From contig NZ_WQLA01000002.1 in the NCBI RefSeq assembly GCF_009755275.1, positions 558,001-622,000 on the forward strand: a DNA stretch of 64,000 nt, read 5' to 3'. The number at the start of each line of letters is the position of its first letter. Position 1 is the first letter of the stretch. This document shows positions 21,145 to 30,231 of the stretch, one piece after another. The notes below the pieces were generated by a model. It saw nothing but the letters and a program-made list of their open reading frames with translations, was not told the origin of the DNA and searched no databases. Position numbers and translations under genes: made by a program. Origin of the DNA: Mucilaginibacter aquatilis. GTDB taxonomy: Bacteria; Bacteroidota; Bacteroidia; Sphingobacteriales; Sphingobacteriaceae.

Positions 21145-21843
21145 CTATTTGTTGGTAAATACACCAACGCTAAATGCTGAATTGCCGGTTCCGCCAACCA
21201 GGCCTTTTGCATAAACGGTATAAATCTTGCCACTTTCAAGGTTTACTGTTGCTGCAGCAGATGGAAATGCACCAGTGTTATAAGCGCGTAATGTATAGTT
21301 GCCGGCATTTACCTCAACAGTTGGTGCAACACCTCTGTAATTTTGCGCTCCTACCAATACCGTGCTTCCGTTGTTAAGCGTAACGCCCGATGAGTTTGGT
21401 GATGCGTTTACATATCTTATTTTAGCTTTGCCTGATGCAGGTGCAGCCAAATCATCATTAACTGCCAATATACTCAAAGCACTGTTTTGACCAATAAGCA
21501 TGTAAGTGTAACTAGTTTCTACATCAAAACCTGCATTGGTGGTAGCAAGCGTTGCCTCGCCCGAAGCAGATTTAATGATAACATCCTGCGTACCCGAAAA
21601 TGTATCATAGTAGCCTGATGCCTCGCCAAAGTTTACACCGTTTGGGGTGCGCAATACATCATCAACATATAAGCGTGCTGCAGGAGCATCGGGGCTTGCA
21701 TTAATTAAGTTTACACGTGAATGCAGGGTTTCTTCAAAATTGTAAGGGTCGTCTTTTTTACAGGAAGAGAAAAGGCTTAAACTTAACAAACCCATAAAGG
21801 CATAACGAGCCGTAAGTTTAAATGCAGAAGTGAAATTTTTCAT
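21145..21843 (-). CDS. DUF4397-domain lipoprotein
   Basis: The 232-residue precursor starts at the ATG at 21843 (an upstream TTG at 21864 is less likely). It carries a lipoprotein signal ending SLSLFSSC, with the lipid-modified Cys followed by KKDDP, so it is likely anchored in the periplasmic or outer membrane. The mature part is a DUF4397 domain, seen in VNLINASPDAPAARLYVDD and the repeated KIRYVNASPNSSGVTL. This Ig-like fold is widespread in Bacteroidota with unknown function. It is the first of three DUF4397 genes within 4 kb; the other two lie at 23.7-25.1 kb. Confidence 0.88.
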   Translation of the reverse strand: MKNFTSAFKLTARYAFMGLLSLSLFSSCKKDDPYNFEETLHSRVNLINASPDAPAARLYVDDVLRTPNGVNFGEASGYYDTFSGTQDVIIKSASGEATLATTNAGFDVETSYTYMLIGQNSALSILAVNDDLAAPASGKAKIRYVNASPNSSGVTLNNGSTVLVGAQNYRGVAPTVEVNAGNYTLRAYNTGAFPSAAATVNLESGKIYTVYAKGLVGGTGNSAFSVGVFTNK

Positions 21844-22006
21844 AGATGATTTTAAGATGAACAAATTGGGTTGTATAGCAACCGTGTTATTTGTATAAGT
21901 ACGTAAAACATGGCGTTATAGTATTTGTTTGCCACGGGTTTTGTTCGTTAATTAGCTTAACAAATTTATTTAACAAACTCGCAGGTTCTAAAATGAAAAG
22001 AGTAAG

Positions 22007-23032
22007 GTGAAGATTTTAGTGCGCTTAACGCTATCTACTGCATTACTTTTCCTGATGAGTTCATGGGGTTTTTATGCCCATTTCAGAATAAACAGGGTAG
22101 CTGTTTATACCCTTCCTGTCTCAATGAATGCGTTTTACCGGGCAAATATTGAATTCATTACTGAACATGCAATCAGTGCCGATAAACGACGCTATGTTGA
22201 TTCGGCCGAAATACCGAGGCACTTTTTTGATGCCGATCATTATGGTAAAGATCCGTTTCATACTGTACCACAAAAGTGGAAAGATGCCATCAAAAAATAT
22301 TCCGCCGATACTTTATATAAATATGGTACCCTGCCCTGGACAATTCAGTACAACTACTATAAGCTTGTTGATGCATTTAAAAATCATGATACATCATTAA
22401 TCAGGCATTACTCGGCATACCTTGGGCATTACGTAGCTGACGCCTGTGTACCCTTGCATACAACAATGAACCACGATGGGCAACTAACCCACCAAAGTGG
22501 GTTACATGCATTATGGGAAAGCCGTTTACCCGAGCAGTTTGGCAATACTTATAATTACAACGTAGGGAAGGCGCGCTATATTGAAAATCCGTTATGGCAG
22601 GCATTTATATTATGCAGGAGCTCCTTCAAATGCACCGATTCGGTGTTGCGTGTGCAGCGTCAGATTGATAGGGTGTTTCCGGCCGATAAAAAATATGAGA
22701 TTATATTACGTGGTAAGCGTAAAATCAAAGACTTTTCGGCAGCTTACTGCCGTGCTTATCATACTGCATTGAAAGGGATGGTACAACGGCGGCTGCGTAT
22801 AGCCATACTCAACACAGGGAGCTACTGGTACTCGGCCTGGGTTGATGCCGGCCAGCCTGATTTAGGTAAGCTAATTGATATGCTACCCGACTCAATAAAA
22901 CAAAAAACCGCTTATGAAGCAGCTTTGTATAAAATTGGAAAGATTGCAGTGTTACCCGCTTACGGCACGGTTAATAAACCGCTGCCCGAGGTGAAACCAT
23001 CATCACGCGCTGCGCGAGAACCTGCTCCGTAA
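22007..23032 (+). CDS. Exported zinc-dependent phospholipase C / S1-P1 nuclease-like protein
   Basis: The 341-residue product begins with a signal peptide followed directly by SSWGFYAHFRINR, which resembles the WG..GH start of mature S1/P1 and zinc phospholipase C enzymes, where the N-terminal Trp and His bind zinc. Further likely ligands lie in PRHFFDADHYG and GHYVADACVPLHTTMNHDG, with a later H in GLHALWESR. The fold should be all-helical. It is usually annotated as zinc-dependent phospholipase C family in Bacteroidota, but substrate (phospholipid, nucleic acid or other) is not known. The start is GTG, because the ATG at 21993 is closed by a stop five codons later. Its last 30 bases overlap the 3' end of the convergent DedA gene. 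Confidence 0.78.
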   Translation: MKILVRLTLSTALLFLMSSWGFYAHFRINRVAVYTLPVSMNAFYRANIEFITEHAISADKRRYVDSAEIPRHFFDADHYGKDPFHTVPQKWKDAIKKYSADTLYKYGTLPWTIQYNYYKLVDAFKNHDTSLIRHYSAYLGHYVADACVPLHTTMNHDGQLTHQSGLHALWESRLPEQFGNTYNYNVGKARYIENPLWQAFILCRSSFKCTDSVLRVQRQIDRVFPADKKYEIILRGKRKIKDFSAAYCRAYHTALKGMVQRRLRIAILNTGSYWYSAWVDAGQPDLGKLIDMLPDSIKQKTAYEAALYKIGKIAVLPAYGTVNKPLPEVKPSSRAAREPAP

Positions 23033-23650
23033 TGCGGCCCATATAGGCGGAAGTAATGACACAACCACAATACCAAGTGCAATGAGCGAAAAGTTTTTCT
23101 TAAAAAACGGAACGTTACCCAGTAAATAACCTAAAAATAAAAAGGTTACAATCCAGGCTACACCTCCAACAATGTTATACAAGCTGTAACGGCCAAACGG
23201 CATACGCCCAACGCCCGCTACAAACGGTGCAATAGTTCTGATGATGGGCATAAACCTGCTGAATATTACCGCTTTTCCGCCATGCTTATCAAAAAAAGCT
23301 TTAGTTTTAAGATAGTAATCAAGTTTGAGTACTTTGTTTTCGGGTTTAAAAACGCGTGCGCCTAAATAATGGCCTAGCTGGTAATTTACCGTGTTACCTA
23401 AAAATGCAGCTATAACGAGTAAAATAGCCAGCAGATAAATATCAAGACCTGAGCTTCCTGTAGCTATTAAAGCTCCTGCCGCAAATAGCAACGAATCGCC
23501 GGGTAAAAAGGGGGTTACTACAAATCCTGTTTCGGCAAAAATGATAACGAAAAGGATGAGATAAGTCCAGGCTTGGTACTGGCTGGTTATTTGCACAAGA
23601 TGCTTATCAATGTGCAAAATAAAGTCAATAAGTTCTTTTATAATTTCCAC
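23003..23650 (-). CDS. DedA-family inner-membrane protein
   Basis: DedA proteins are polytopic inner-membrane proteins of the SNARE-associated/VTT family, linked to lipid carrier flipping and envelope integrity. The product (215 residues from the GTG at 23650) has the family motifs FLPGDSLLFAAGAL and FSRFMPIIRTIAPFVAGVGR and about five hydrophobic segments. I prefer the GTG at 23650 (MEIIKELIDFIL) over the GTG at 23692 that overlaps the upstream stop, because it gives the usual N-terminus. It follows the DUF4397 gene and is probably cotranscribed with it. Its end overlaps the convergent phospholipase-like gene. Confidence 0.92.
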   Translation of the reverse strand: MEIIKELIDFILHIDKHLVQITSQYQAWTYLILFVIIFAETGFVVTPFLPGDSLLFAAGALIATGSSGLDIYLLAILLVIAAFLGNTVNYQLGHYLGARVFKPENKVLKLDYYLKTKAFFDKHGGKAVIFSRFMPIIRTIAPFVAGVGRMPFGRYSLYNIVGGVAWIVTFLFLGYLLGNVPFFKKNFSLIALGIVVVSLLPPIWAALRSRFSRSA

Positions 23651-23691
23651 CGTTGTTACAGTTTGGCGTAAAAGTAACAAATATTTACACA

Positions 23692-24438
23692 CTACCGGTT
23701 ATTTTCCGGCGGGTTATTGGCCAGTACTGCTATGTTGAATGCAGCGCTATCTGTAGGGGCGCGGCCTACTATGCCTCGTGAGTAGATGGTGTACAGCCGG
23801 CCATCCTGAACGGTAATGTTATTGAGTTCGGCAAGGCTGGTGGCCGAGGTATTTGCCGGATAAATTCTGAAATTGTAATTGCCGGGGGGCAGTGTGAAAT
23901 AGTTTGATACTTCGGCAAAACCAACATTACGAATAATTGCTACTCCGTTGGCATAAATATCATGTGCGCCTGTATTACGGGCAGCGGTGTTCACAAAGCG
24001 TACCCGGCCTCCCTTGCCTATAGGTGGTAAAGAGGCAGTATCATCAACGGTTAATATTGTTCTCAGTGTTTTTTCTGAACGCAAACCGGTGAAAAATAAA
24101 CTGTAACGAGTATTTGGTAAATTCACAGAATCTGAGCTTAGTGTTACGCCGTTATCATCGGTACGGGTGGAGCGTAGTTGAAGCGGAAATCTGGCCTGGT
24201 CAGATGTTAGGTAAAAATAAGCGGGCGTTGTATTGTAGCTATAACGGTTTAATCCGCCACCATTAATAAACAGTTGTACCGGATATGCATCCGGACTAAG
24301 GTTAAGTATTTGTAGTCTTATATCAGAAGCAGCTCGGGTAGAGTCGTCTTCTTTGCCGCATGAGCTTAGCATGGGCAACGCAAGTAATAAAAAGTTAAGT
24401 GTAAATAAACTATAAAATATAGTGTTCTTTTTTAACAT
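23692..24438 (-). CDS. DUF4397-domain lipoprotein
   Basis: The 248-residue precursor has a lipoprotein signal (LLLALPMLSSC, then GKEDDS). The mature domain shows the DUF4397 pattern LQILNLSPDAYPVQLFINGG and GRVRFVNTAARNTGAHDIY. It lies 2 bases downstream of another DUF4397 gene on the same strand and just before the DedA gene, so the three look like one operon. Function is unknown; a surface or periplasmic Ig-like module is likely. Confidence 0.87.
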   Translation of the reverse strand: MLKKNTIFYSLFTLNFLLLALPMLSSCGKEDDSTRAASDIRLQILNLSPDAYPVQLFINGGGLNRYSYNTTPAYFYLTSDQARFPLQLRSTRTDDNGVTLSSDSVNLPNTRYSLFFTGLRSEKTLRTILTVDDTASLPPIGKGGRVRFVNTAARNTGAHDIYANGVAIIRNVGFAEVSNYFTLPPGNYNFRIYPANTSATSLAELNNITVQDGRLYTIYSRGIVGRAPTDSAAFNIAVLANNPPENNR

Positions 24439-24440
24439 GT

Positions 24441-25130
24441 TTATTGATTTACTATTAAACCTGCTCTGAAACTGTTGCGCCTCCCCTGGCTAAATAGTGT
24501 ATAAATAGTACCAGCGTTAAGCGTAATATTTGATGTATATAAAACCTCGTTGGTGTTCAAAGGCGATATCCTTATTGTTTTTTTTCCGTTACCTACAGGT
24601 ATGAAAGCACTTACAGCCTTGAAGCTGCTACTGGTAAACCTTAAAGTATCGTTTAAATAAACTCTTACCTGCGGCAGCTCTTGTGTTGCAGGTACAAATC
24701 TTAACAAGGCATTTTTAGCGTCGGATGCAAGCGTATCTTTTATTAAAAAAGCCGAGTTGCGGTTAAGGCCGCTTAAAAATAACGAGTAGCTCACATTCGA
24801 GGCAGCCGAATCAAGCTTTACCGGAAAGGTAAAAAGTGTATCGGCATAGTTATAGTTTTGATTATCAAACAAACGCCTGAAAGCAATCACTGTTTCTCCG
24901 CGGTTTACTGCACTGTAACCGCTGTTAGCTAATGGATATATACCCGTAACACTGTTTTGTCTTGCGCCATTTATATAATAATTAATTACGATAGAAGTAT
25001 CAGTAATAGCATTAATTACATTTAAGTTTACCGTGCCCGGATTGGCAACCGGTGGATCATTTTTTACGCACGAGCAAAAAGCCAGCAAAGCTGTTGCAAT
25101 TAAAACGGCTAAATAGGCTTTTTTATACAT
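24441..25130 (-). CDS. DUF4397-like lipoprotein
   Basis: The 229-residue precursor has a lipobox ATALLAFCSC followed by VKNDPP. The mature part is beta-rich, with VNLNVINAITDTSIVINYYI and NALLRFVPATQELPQVRVYL in the places where the neighbouring DUF4397 proteins carry their repeats, so it is a diverged member of the same family. It is the first gene of the probable operon with the next DUF4397 gene and dedA. Function is unknown. Confidence 0.82.
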   Translation of the reverse strand: MYKKAYLAVLIATALLAFCSCVKNDPPVANPGTVNLNVINAITDTSIVINYYINGARQNSVTGIYPLANSGYSAVNRGETVIAFRRLFDNQNYNYADTLFTFPVKLDSAASNVSYSLFLSGLNRNSAFLIKDTLASDAKNALLRFVPATQELPQVRVYLNDTLRFTSSSFKAVSAFIPVGNGKKTIRISPLNTNEVLYTSNITLNAGTIYTLFSQGRRNSFRAGLIVNQ

Positions 25131-25180
25131 ATCCGAATTTATAACTGCTTTTTTTACGGTTTGTTATACACGGCTAACTA

Positions 25181-25208
25181 AAAAAGTCCGGCTTGTTAAC
25201 CGGACTTT
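25181..25208 (-). terminator. Terminator after dnaN
   Basis: A 9-bp perfect stem (25183-25191 with 25200-25208, arms AAAGTCCGG and complement) with an 8-base loop is followed on the minus strand by CTTTTTTAG-like sequence formed by the arm and flank. It lies 29 bases past the dnaN stop. Confidence 0.7.
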
Positions 25209-25236
25209 AATTTGGATTTATAATTAACTTTAAAAC

Positions 25237-26361
25237 TTATGCATAGCTGTTAAGCATCACTGGCATAACCAGCATCAGTACATCCTCGTTTTCATCACCA
25301 CCTTGAGGCAATAGTAAACCTGCCCTGTTAGGGGTTGACATATGTAAAGCAACTTCTTCGCTGCTTAAGTTTTTAAGCATTTCAATTAAGAAACGGGCGT
25401 TGAAGCCAATTTCCAGATCGTCGCCCTCATATTGACAGCTTAAGCGCTCATGTGCCTCGTTAGCAAAATCAATATCTTCTGATGATATATTCAATTCGCT
25501 TCCGCTAACTTTTAAACGTACCTGGTGGGTTGTTTTATTAGCATAAATGGCTACACGTTGTAAAGACCCCAGGAAAGACTGACGGTCAATAGTCATTTTA
25601 TTAGGATTGCTCTGTGGAATTACAGCTTCATAATCAGGGTAGCGCTCGTCAATTAAACGGCACACCAGGTTAATGTTTCCAAACTTGAAGAATGCACTGG
25701 TATTATTATATTCAACAGATACATTTACATCATCTGATGGCAAGGCCGACTTTAGCAGGTTCAACGCTTTTTTTGGCAGGATGAACGATGTGTTGCTGGC
25801 TGCTTGTGCATCTTTGCGGCGGTAACGAACTAACTTGTGCGCATCAGTAGATACAAAAGTTAAATATGAAGTTGAAAGTTGGCAAAATACCCCTGTCATT
25901 GCAGGGCGCAACTCATCATTACTTACAGCAAAAATAGTTTTGTTAATTGCCTCAGCTAAAACAGATGCTGGTAAATTAACCGACGATGCGTTTTCAACAA
26001 CAGGAATTTTTGGGAAATCCTCGCCGTTTTCACCACTCAGCTTATATTTTCCATCACCGGCACTTATCTCAATAGCAAACGTTTTATCATCTACCGAGAA
26101 AGCAATAGGTTGCTCAGGTAATGATTTCAGCGTATCAAGTAAAATACGTGATGGGATAGCAATACGACCATTCTCTTTTGCTTCTACCGATAATGACGTG
26201 GTCATGCTCGTTTGCAAATCTGTAGCCGATATGGTAAGGTTACCCTCTTTAATTTCAAATAAAAAGTTTTCCAGTATTGGCAATACTGTACTGCTGCTTA
26301 AAGCGCCGCTTACAGCCTGCAATTGCTTCAGTAAAGTTAACGTCGAAACAATGAATCTCAT
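25237..26361 (-). CDS. dnaN: DNA polymerase III subunit beta (sliding clamp)
   Basis: DnaN forms the ring-shaped dimer that tethers the replicative polymerase to DNA. The 374-residue product has the usual length and three-domain repeat. The N-terminus is MRFIVSTLTLLKQLQAVSGA, and the C-terminus ends in the M-P-V-x-L element LVMPVMLNSYA. I start at the ATG at 26361; a TTG two codons upstream is less likely. No dnaA or recF is adjacent, so this is not an origin-type dnaA-dnaN cluster. Confidence 0.97.
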   Translation of the reverse strand: MRFIVSTLTLLKQLQAVSGALSSSTVLPILENFLFEIKEGNLTISATDLQTSMTTSLSVEAKENGRIAIPSRILLDTLKSLPEQPIAFSVDDKTFAIEISAGDGKYKLSGENGEDFPKIPVVENASSVNLPASVLAEAINKTIFAVSNDELRPAMTGVFCQLSTSYLTFVSTDAHKLVRYRRKDAQAASNTSFILPKKALNLLKSALPSDDVNVSVEYNNTSAFFKFGNINLVCRLIDERYPDYEAVIPQSNPNKMTIDRQSFLGSLQRVAIYANKTTHQVRLKVSGSELNISSEDIDFANEAHERLSCQYEGDDLEIGFNARFLIEMLKNLSSEEVALHMSTPNRAGLLLPQGGDENEDVLMLVMPVMLNSYA

Positions 26362-26380
26362 AAACAAGTATTAGTCCATC

Positions 26381-26388
26381 CAAAAGTA
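26381..26388 (-). promoter_or_regulatory. dnaN: Possible -7 element for dnaN
   Basis: The minus-strand reading is TACTTTTG, an exact TAnnTTTG match, 20 bases before the dnaN ATG. A matching -33 TTTG is not evident at the right distance. Confidence 0.4.
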
Positions 26389-26395
26389 TAAAATT

Positions 26396-28792
26396 TTAAC
26401 GGGCATACTTGCGTTTGCGTAAAGATTGTTGAAAAATTGCGAAAACTAGCAACACCGCAACAGGTATAACTGTGTTAATGGTTTGCCAATATGTTTTCTC
26501 GGTACGCAGCCTGGCTCTGTCTAACAAGCGCAATTTTATTTCCTTGTTGCGCAGGGCTATGAGTCCGGTATCATCAGTAAGGTAATCAACCAGGTTTAAT
26601 AATAAATTTTTGTTGCCGTAGGTTTGCTGTGTATACCGGTCAAACCCTAAAGTAAATGGCGAGCCATCACTTTCAACCTGGTTTTTGATGATATCGCCAT
26701 CGCTTAATACCACCATTTTTGCTGCTTTACTATGCGGTACAATTTCAATAGCTTCAGTAATACCGGCAGGAACTGGTCTGTTAACAAAAGCAGAATTAAA
26801 GCTTCCTTGCAGTAAAGCACCTGTAATTTTGGGCTGGCTTTTAAACTCATTGGGGTTTGGCTCCTGCTCAAGTGCTTGTAAAGAGAGCGCATGAGGTGCT
26901 GTGATTTTTTTGTTATAAGGAGATGAAGCAAGTAACACCGTTTGCTGTATACCTTTAACCGGCAGCAGGTCAATGGTACTTGCAAATTCGCTTCGTATGC
27001 CTTCTAAGTTTTTAACTACGGGATGACTGCCAAGTGGCATAAAAACCGGGTAAAAAAGCCATGGTAACATTTGTATTTGAGCCTGACCACCTGCATTGCC
27101 CGTGGTAACAGGTATTTGCGAACAGTTTAAATCAGCAACAAGGTCATAGTTAATACGTACGCCATACCTGAACAACTGATCATCAATATTTAATTGCTTT
27201 GGAAATGCAAGCTGCTCGCCGCCGTGCCCGCGCAGGCTGTCAAGCTCGGCACTTACCTGGTCTATGGCCCAAATAATACTGCCGCCCCGCATGAGGTATT
27301 GGTCTATTTTAAATTTTTCAACCTCGTTAAGCGGCTTATCTGGTTTTGGCACCACCAGCAATTTCATGGTTTGCAATGTGGCAAACGGCATGGTTTGTAA
27401 GTTAACACGGCCTACCTCAAAGCCGTCTGCAAGGGTTTGAAGGGCATCATTCAGCTGAACGTTATTAAGCTCATTATGCCCCTCTGTAAATCCAATGCGC
27501 GGCCTGCCACCTGAAACTACTTTTTTTATAGCAGAGGTAAAGGCATACTCAAGGTTTTGAATAGAATTGTTAAGCACTTCATCGGGCGAGAGGCCAATAC
27601 GCGTTTGCAGCAGTTTTACACCAATACTTTTATCACCGGCATTTACCAGTGCTGCAGGAAATATTATTTTTTGTGATACTCCGTTATCGGTTTTTACGCT
27701 GAGATTGGTAGCTTCAACACCTTTACTTTGAAGGTCCTGGATGGTTTGTTCCTGTTCCTGCTCGTTTAAGCCGTCTAACGGGTTTATAAATTCGAATTGT
27801 AAACGGCGGTTGCTGTAGGCTTTTAGGTCACTCAGCATGTCGCGAGTTGCCTGTTGTAGCCTTTTCATTCCGCCGGGCAGGTCTTTGCCCTGAAGGTAAA
27901 CAGTTACTTTAACCGGCTGGGGCAGGGTGTCCATCACGCCTCGGCTTACGTCAGAAAGAGTAAAGCGCTTTTCTTTGGTAAAGTCAATACGGGTAAAAGT
28001 TAACGATGAAAGTATGATAATTACAACCAGTGAACCTGCCATGGCTGGTAGCGCGGTGTGTTGCAGTTTTTTTTGACGCTGTTTGATTACTACCAAAAGC
28101 GTAAGCGCTAAAAAAAATCCTGTTAAAACTAAAAAGTAAGTCAAATCGCGCGTGTCGAGCACGCCACGGCTTACCGAATCATAATGGCGGGTGATACCTA
28201 AATTTTGTATATCCCAATTTTGTAGTGATAGCAACTGGCTTACCGAATCGAACCCGCTGTATAAAAGGTAGCTGATAAATACTGCAATGGTAAATGCAAT
28301 AATTTGGTTTTTACTAACCGATGATGCAAACAACCCAACAGCTACAAAAACAGCTCCCAATAAAAATAAACCTATGTATGAGCCTATAATGGCACCCATG
28401 TCTAAATTACCTTGAGGGTTGCCCAGTATCCAAATTGAAAATGCATATAGTAATGTTGGCAGCAGTGCAAATAAAACCAGCAACAGGCAGGCTATATATT
28501 TACCTGCTACTATTTGCCAATCGGTAAGCGGACGGGTGGCCAATAATTCTAAGGTACCTTCACGGCGTTCTTCGGCCAGCGAACGCATAGTTATGGCTGG
28601 TATTAAGAACATAAACAGGTAGGGCGCTGTACTAAACAAACTCTCCAGGCCTGCGTAGCCATACTCAAGTATGCTCGACTCCGGAAACACCCATAGGAAC
28701 AATCCGAGCACCAGTAAAAATACGCCTATAGTTACATAAGCAACCAGGGAGCTGAGATAAGAATTGATTTCTTTTTTTAAGATGCTGAGCAT
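26396..28792 (-). CDS. gldFG: Gliding-motility ABC transporter, GldF permease fused to GldG
   Basis: GldF and GldG, with the ATPase GldA, form an ABC transporter associated with gliding in Bacteroidota. Here both are one 798-residue chain from the ATG at 28792. Residues 1-~245 are a GldF-type ABC-2 permease (MLSILKKEINSYLSSLVAYV; TMRSLAEERREGTLELLATR) with six membrane segments. Residues ~260-798 are GldG: one membrane segment, then DFTKEKRFTLSDVSRGVMDT, a long periplasmic part (ABC_transp_aux/DUF4350-like) and a final membrane helix near the C-terminus. In Flavobacterium gldF and gldG are separate genes. There is no stop or frame break at the junction. The likely partner gldA is 2.6 kb upstream on the same strand. 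Confidence 0.88.
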   Translation of the reverse strand: MLSILKKEINSYLSSLVAYVTIGVFLLVLGLFLWVFPESSILEYGYAGLESLFSTAPYLFMFLIPAITMRSLAEERREGTLELLATRPLTDWQIVAGKYIACLLLVLFALLPTLLYAFSIWILGNPQGNLDMGAIIGSYIGLFLLGAVFVAVGLFASSVSKNQIIAFTIAVFISYLLYSGFDSVSQLLSLQNWDIQNLGITRHYDSVSRGVLDTRDLTYFLVLTGFFLALTLLVVIKQRQKKLQHTALPAMAGSLVVIIILSSLTFTRIDFTKEKRFTLSDVSRGVMDTLPQPVKVTVYLQGKDLPGGMKRLQQATRDMLSDLKAYSNRRLQFEFINPLDGLNEQEQEQTIQDLQSKGVEATNLSVKTDNGVSQKIIFPAALVNAGDKSIGVKLLQTRIGLSPDEVLNNSIQNLEYAFTSAIKKVVSGGRPRIGFTEGHNELNNVQLNDALQTLADGFEVGRVNLQTMPFATLQTMKLLVVPKPDKPLNEVEKFKIDQYLMRGGSIIWAIDQVSAELDSLRGHGGEQLAFPKQLNIDDQLFRYGVRINYDLVADLNCSQIPVTTGNAGGQAQIQMLPWLFYPVFMPLGSHPVVKNLEGIRSEFASTIDLLPVKGIQQTVLLASSPYNKKITAPHALSLQALEQEPNPNEFKSQPKITGALLQGSFNSAFVNRPVPAGITEAIEIVPHSKAAKMVVLSDGDIIKNQVESDGSPFTLGFDRYTQQTYGNKNLLLNLVDYLTDDTGLIALRNKEIKLRLLDRARLRTEKTYWQTINTVIPVAVLLVFAIFQQSLRKRKYAR

Positions 28793-28907
28793 AAATGTAA
28801 AAGGCGTGAAAGGTTGATGTTGTTTAAAAAAATTTAAGCCGGTAATATGGCATCTGTATAATTGCGGCTTAAATAAGATTTTTAAAAAAGAGAGCTTGGT
28901 GGTGATA

Positions 28908-29429
28908 TTAAAGATCGAAGCGGTAAGCAACCCTTATGGCAAACTGCCTGAGCCGGTTTTGTGACCAGTTTTCAAACCGCAGGCCAATATCAACATGATT
29001 GGTTTTGTCGTCATTAACAGGGAGTAAAAAACCTGTTCCTAATGAGTAAGCAAACAAGTTGCTTGTGCTGCCACTGTTATTTTTGTTGTTAAAAACGGTA
29101 CCCAGTTCTCCCGCAAGATACAGTTTTGCATCAGGGTAGTATTTTAAACCTGCTTTTAGTGGCGTGAAATAATCTGGGCCAGGCTTCACGTAATTATTAA
29201 ACCCAAAGTTTTTATAATTATAACGATGGTAACCTGCAGCAACCAATACATTAACGCTGGCCGCTACCGGAAGTTCAAAATTTGCCGATGCGCCGTAGCC
29301 AATAGTATAACCGCTGCGTTGAGGTACGTTTAGCTCGGGGCCTAAGCTAATGGCCGGTTTTCGGTCAGACTGGGCATTGGCTATTGCTGATAGAAAGACT
29401 AGTATAAAAAACAGGTTTAACTTTACCAT
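28908..29429 (-). CDS. Small outer-membrane beta-barrel protein
   Basis: The product (173 residues from the ATG at 29429) has a signal peptide ending LSAIANAQ. The mature chain alternates hydrophobic and polar residues as in an eight-strand barrel (ELPVAASVNVLVAAGYHRYN; VDIGLRFENWSQNR) and ends with a terminal strand, AYRFDL. It belongs to the same paralogous group as the genes at 29537 and 30789 and, more distantly, 40836. Function is unknown. Confidence 0.8.
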   Translation of the reverse strand: MVKLNLFFILVFLSAIANAQSDRKPAISLGPELNVPQRSGYTIGYGASANFELPVAASVNVLVAAGYHRYNYKNFGFNNYVKPGPDYFTPLKAGLKYYPDAKLYLAGELGTVFNNKNNSGSTSNLFAYSLGTGFLLPVNDDKTNHVDIGLRFENWSQNRLRQFAIRVAYRFDL

Positions 29430-29480
29430 AGCGGGCATATTGTTGCGTAAGCGGTAAAGTAAATGATAAGTTTTTAAACA

Positions 29481-29517
29481 AAAAAGCCTTGATTGCACAT
29501 AACAACCAAGGCTTTTT
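29481..29517 (-). terminator. Terminator after the 29.5 kb beta-barrel gene
   Basis: An 11-bp perfect stem (29481-29491 with 29507-29517, arms AAAAAGCCTTG and complement) ends in TTTTT on either strand. It is 20 bases past the stop at 29537. Confidence 0.75.
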
Positions 29518-29536
29518 ATAGAGTGTAAAGTCAAAA

Positions 29537-30070
29537 CTACAAGCCAAACTTGTAAGCAATTCTAAATACAAATTGCTGAGCATTTGCGTCAACAGTCCAT
29601 CCTTCAAAGCGGGCACCAAAATCAATATCATGGCCGTTGCTTACCGGGAACGAGAAACCAAGTCCGGGAGCGTATACAAATGCAGTACCCGTACCTTTGT
29701 TAGTACCTATACGTGCACCAATTTCACCCTCGCCATAAAAGTTTGGAGAGAAGTAGTATTTACCACCAGCTTTTAAAGGAACAAATCCCAAATAAGTATC
29801 GCCACCTACAGCTTTAATTGCGTCACGCACTGGTTTGTCATAATAATAGCTAATGTAGCCAGCGGTTACTGTAAAGAAGAAATTTGATGATAAAGGTAAT
29901 TCAGCTTTACCTGCACCACCAAAGCCAATGCTGTGAATGTCGGCAAAGTCACCAATAGGAACACCAAAATCTAAACCAATACCAAGCTTAGCAGCTGATG
30001 AACGTTTGCGTTGTGCAAAAGAGGCAGTAACTAGTAATGCCAGAGTTAATGTAAGTAATATTTTTTTCAT
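29537..30070 (-). CDS. Small outer-membrane beta-barrel protein
   Basis: The 177-residue precursor has a clear signal peptide (MKKILLTLTLALLVTASFAQ). The mature part has glycine and aromatic-rich strands (GIGLDFGVPIGDFADIHSIG; DIDFGARFEGWTVDANAQ) and ends AYKFGL. It is nearly collinear with the broken copy at 30789-31337 and related to 28908-29429. Such porin-family or OMP_b-brl proteins are of unknown role. It is followed by a hairpin terminator and is divergent from the barrel gene at 30232. Confidence 0.82.
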   Translation of the reverse strand: MKKILLTLTLALLVTASFAQRKRSSAAKLGIGLDFGVPIGDFADIHSIGFGGAGKAELPLSSNFFFTVTAGYISYYYDKPVRDAIKAVGGDTYLGFVPLKAGGKYYFSPNFYGEGEIGARIGTNKGTGTAFVYAPGLGFSFPVSNGHDIDFGARFEGWTVDANAQQFVFRIAYKFGL

Positions 30071-30231
30071 AGTTTTTTTGATAAATCGTAGGTGTAACCA
30101 AAACCATACAATATTGTTTTGCTTTTTGGTACAAAGTGCATATTGATAAGTTTATTGTAAACTTATTGCCCTTATGGCATAAATGTTGTTCAGTAGTTAC
30201 AAATTTTAAATTCTTACACATATCTATTTTT

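Noticed and set aside
25237..26361. dnaN as a sign of the replication origin
   Set aside because: No dnaA, recF or DnaA-box cluster seen nearby; dnaN is often away from the origin in Bacteroidota.
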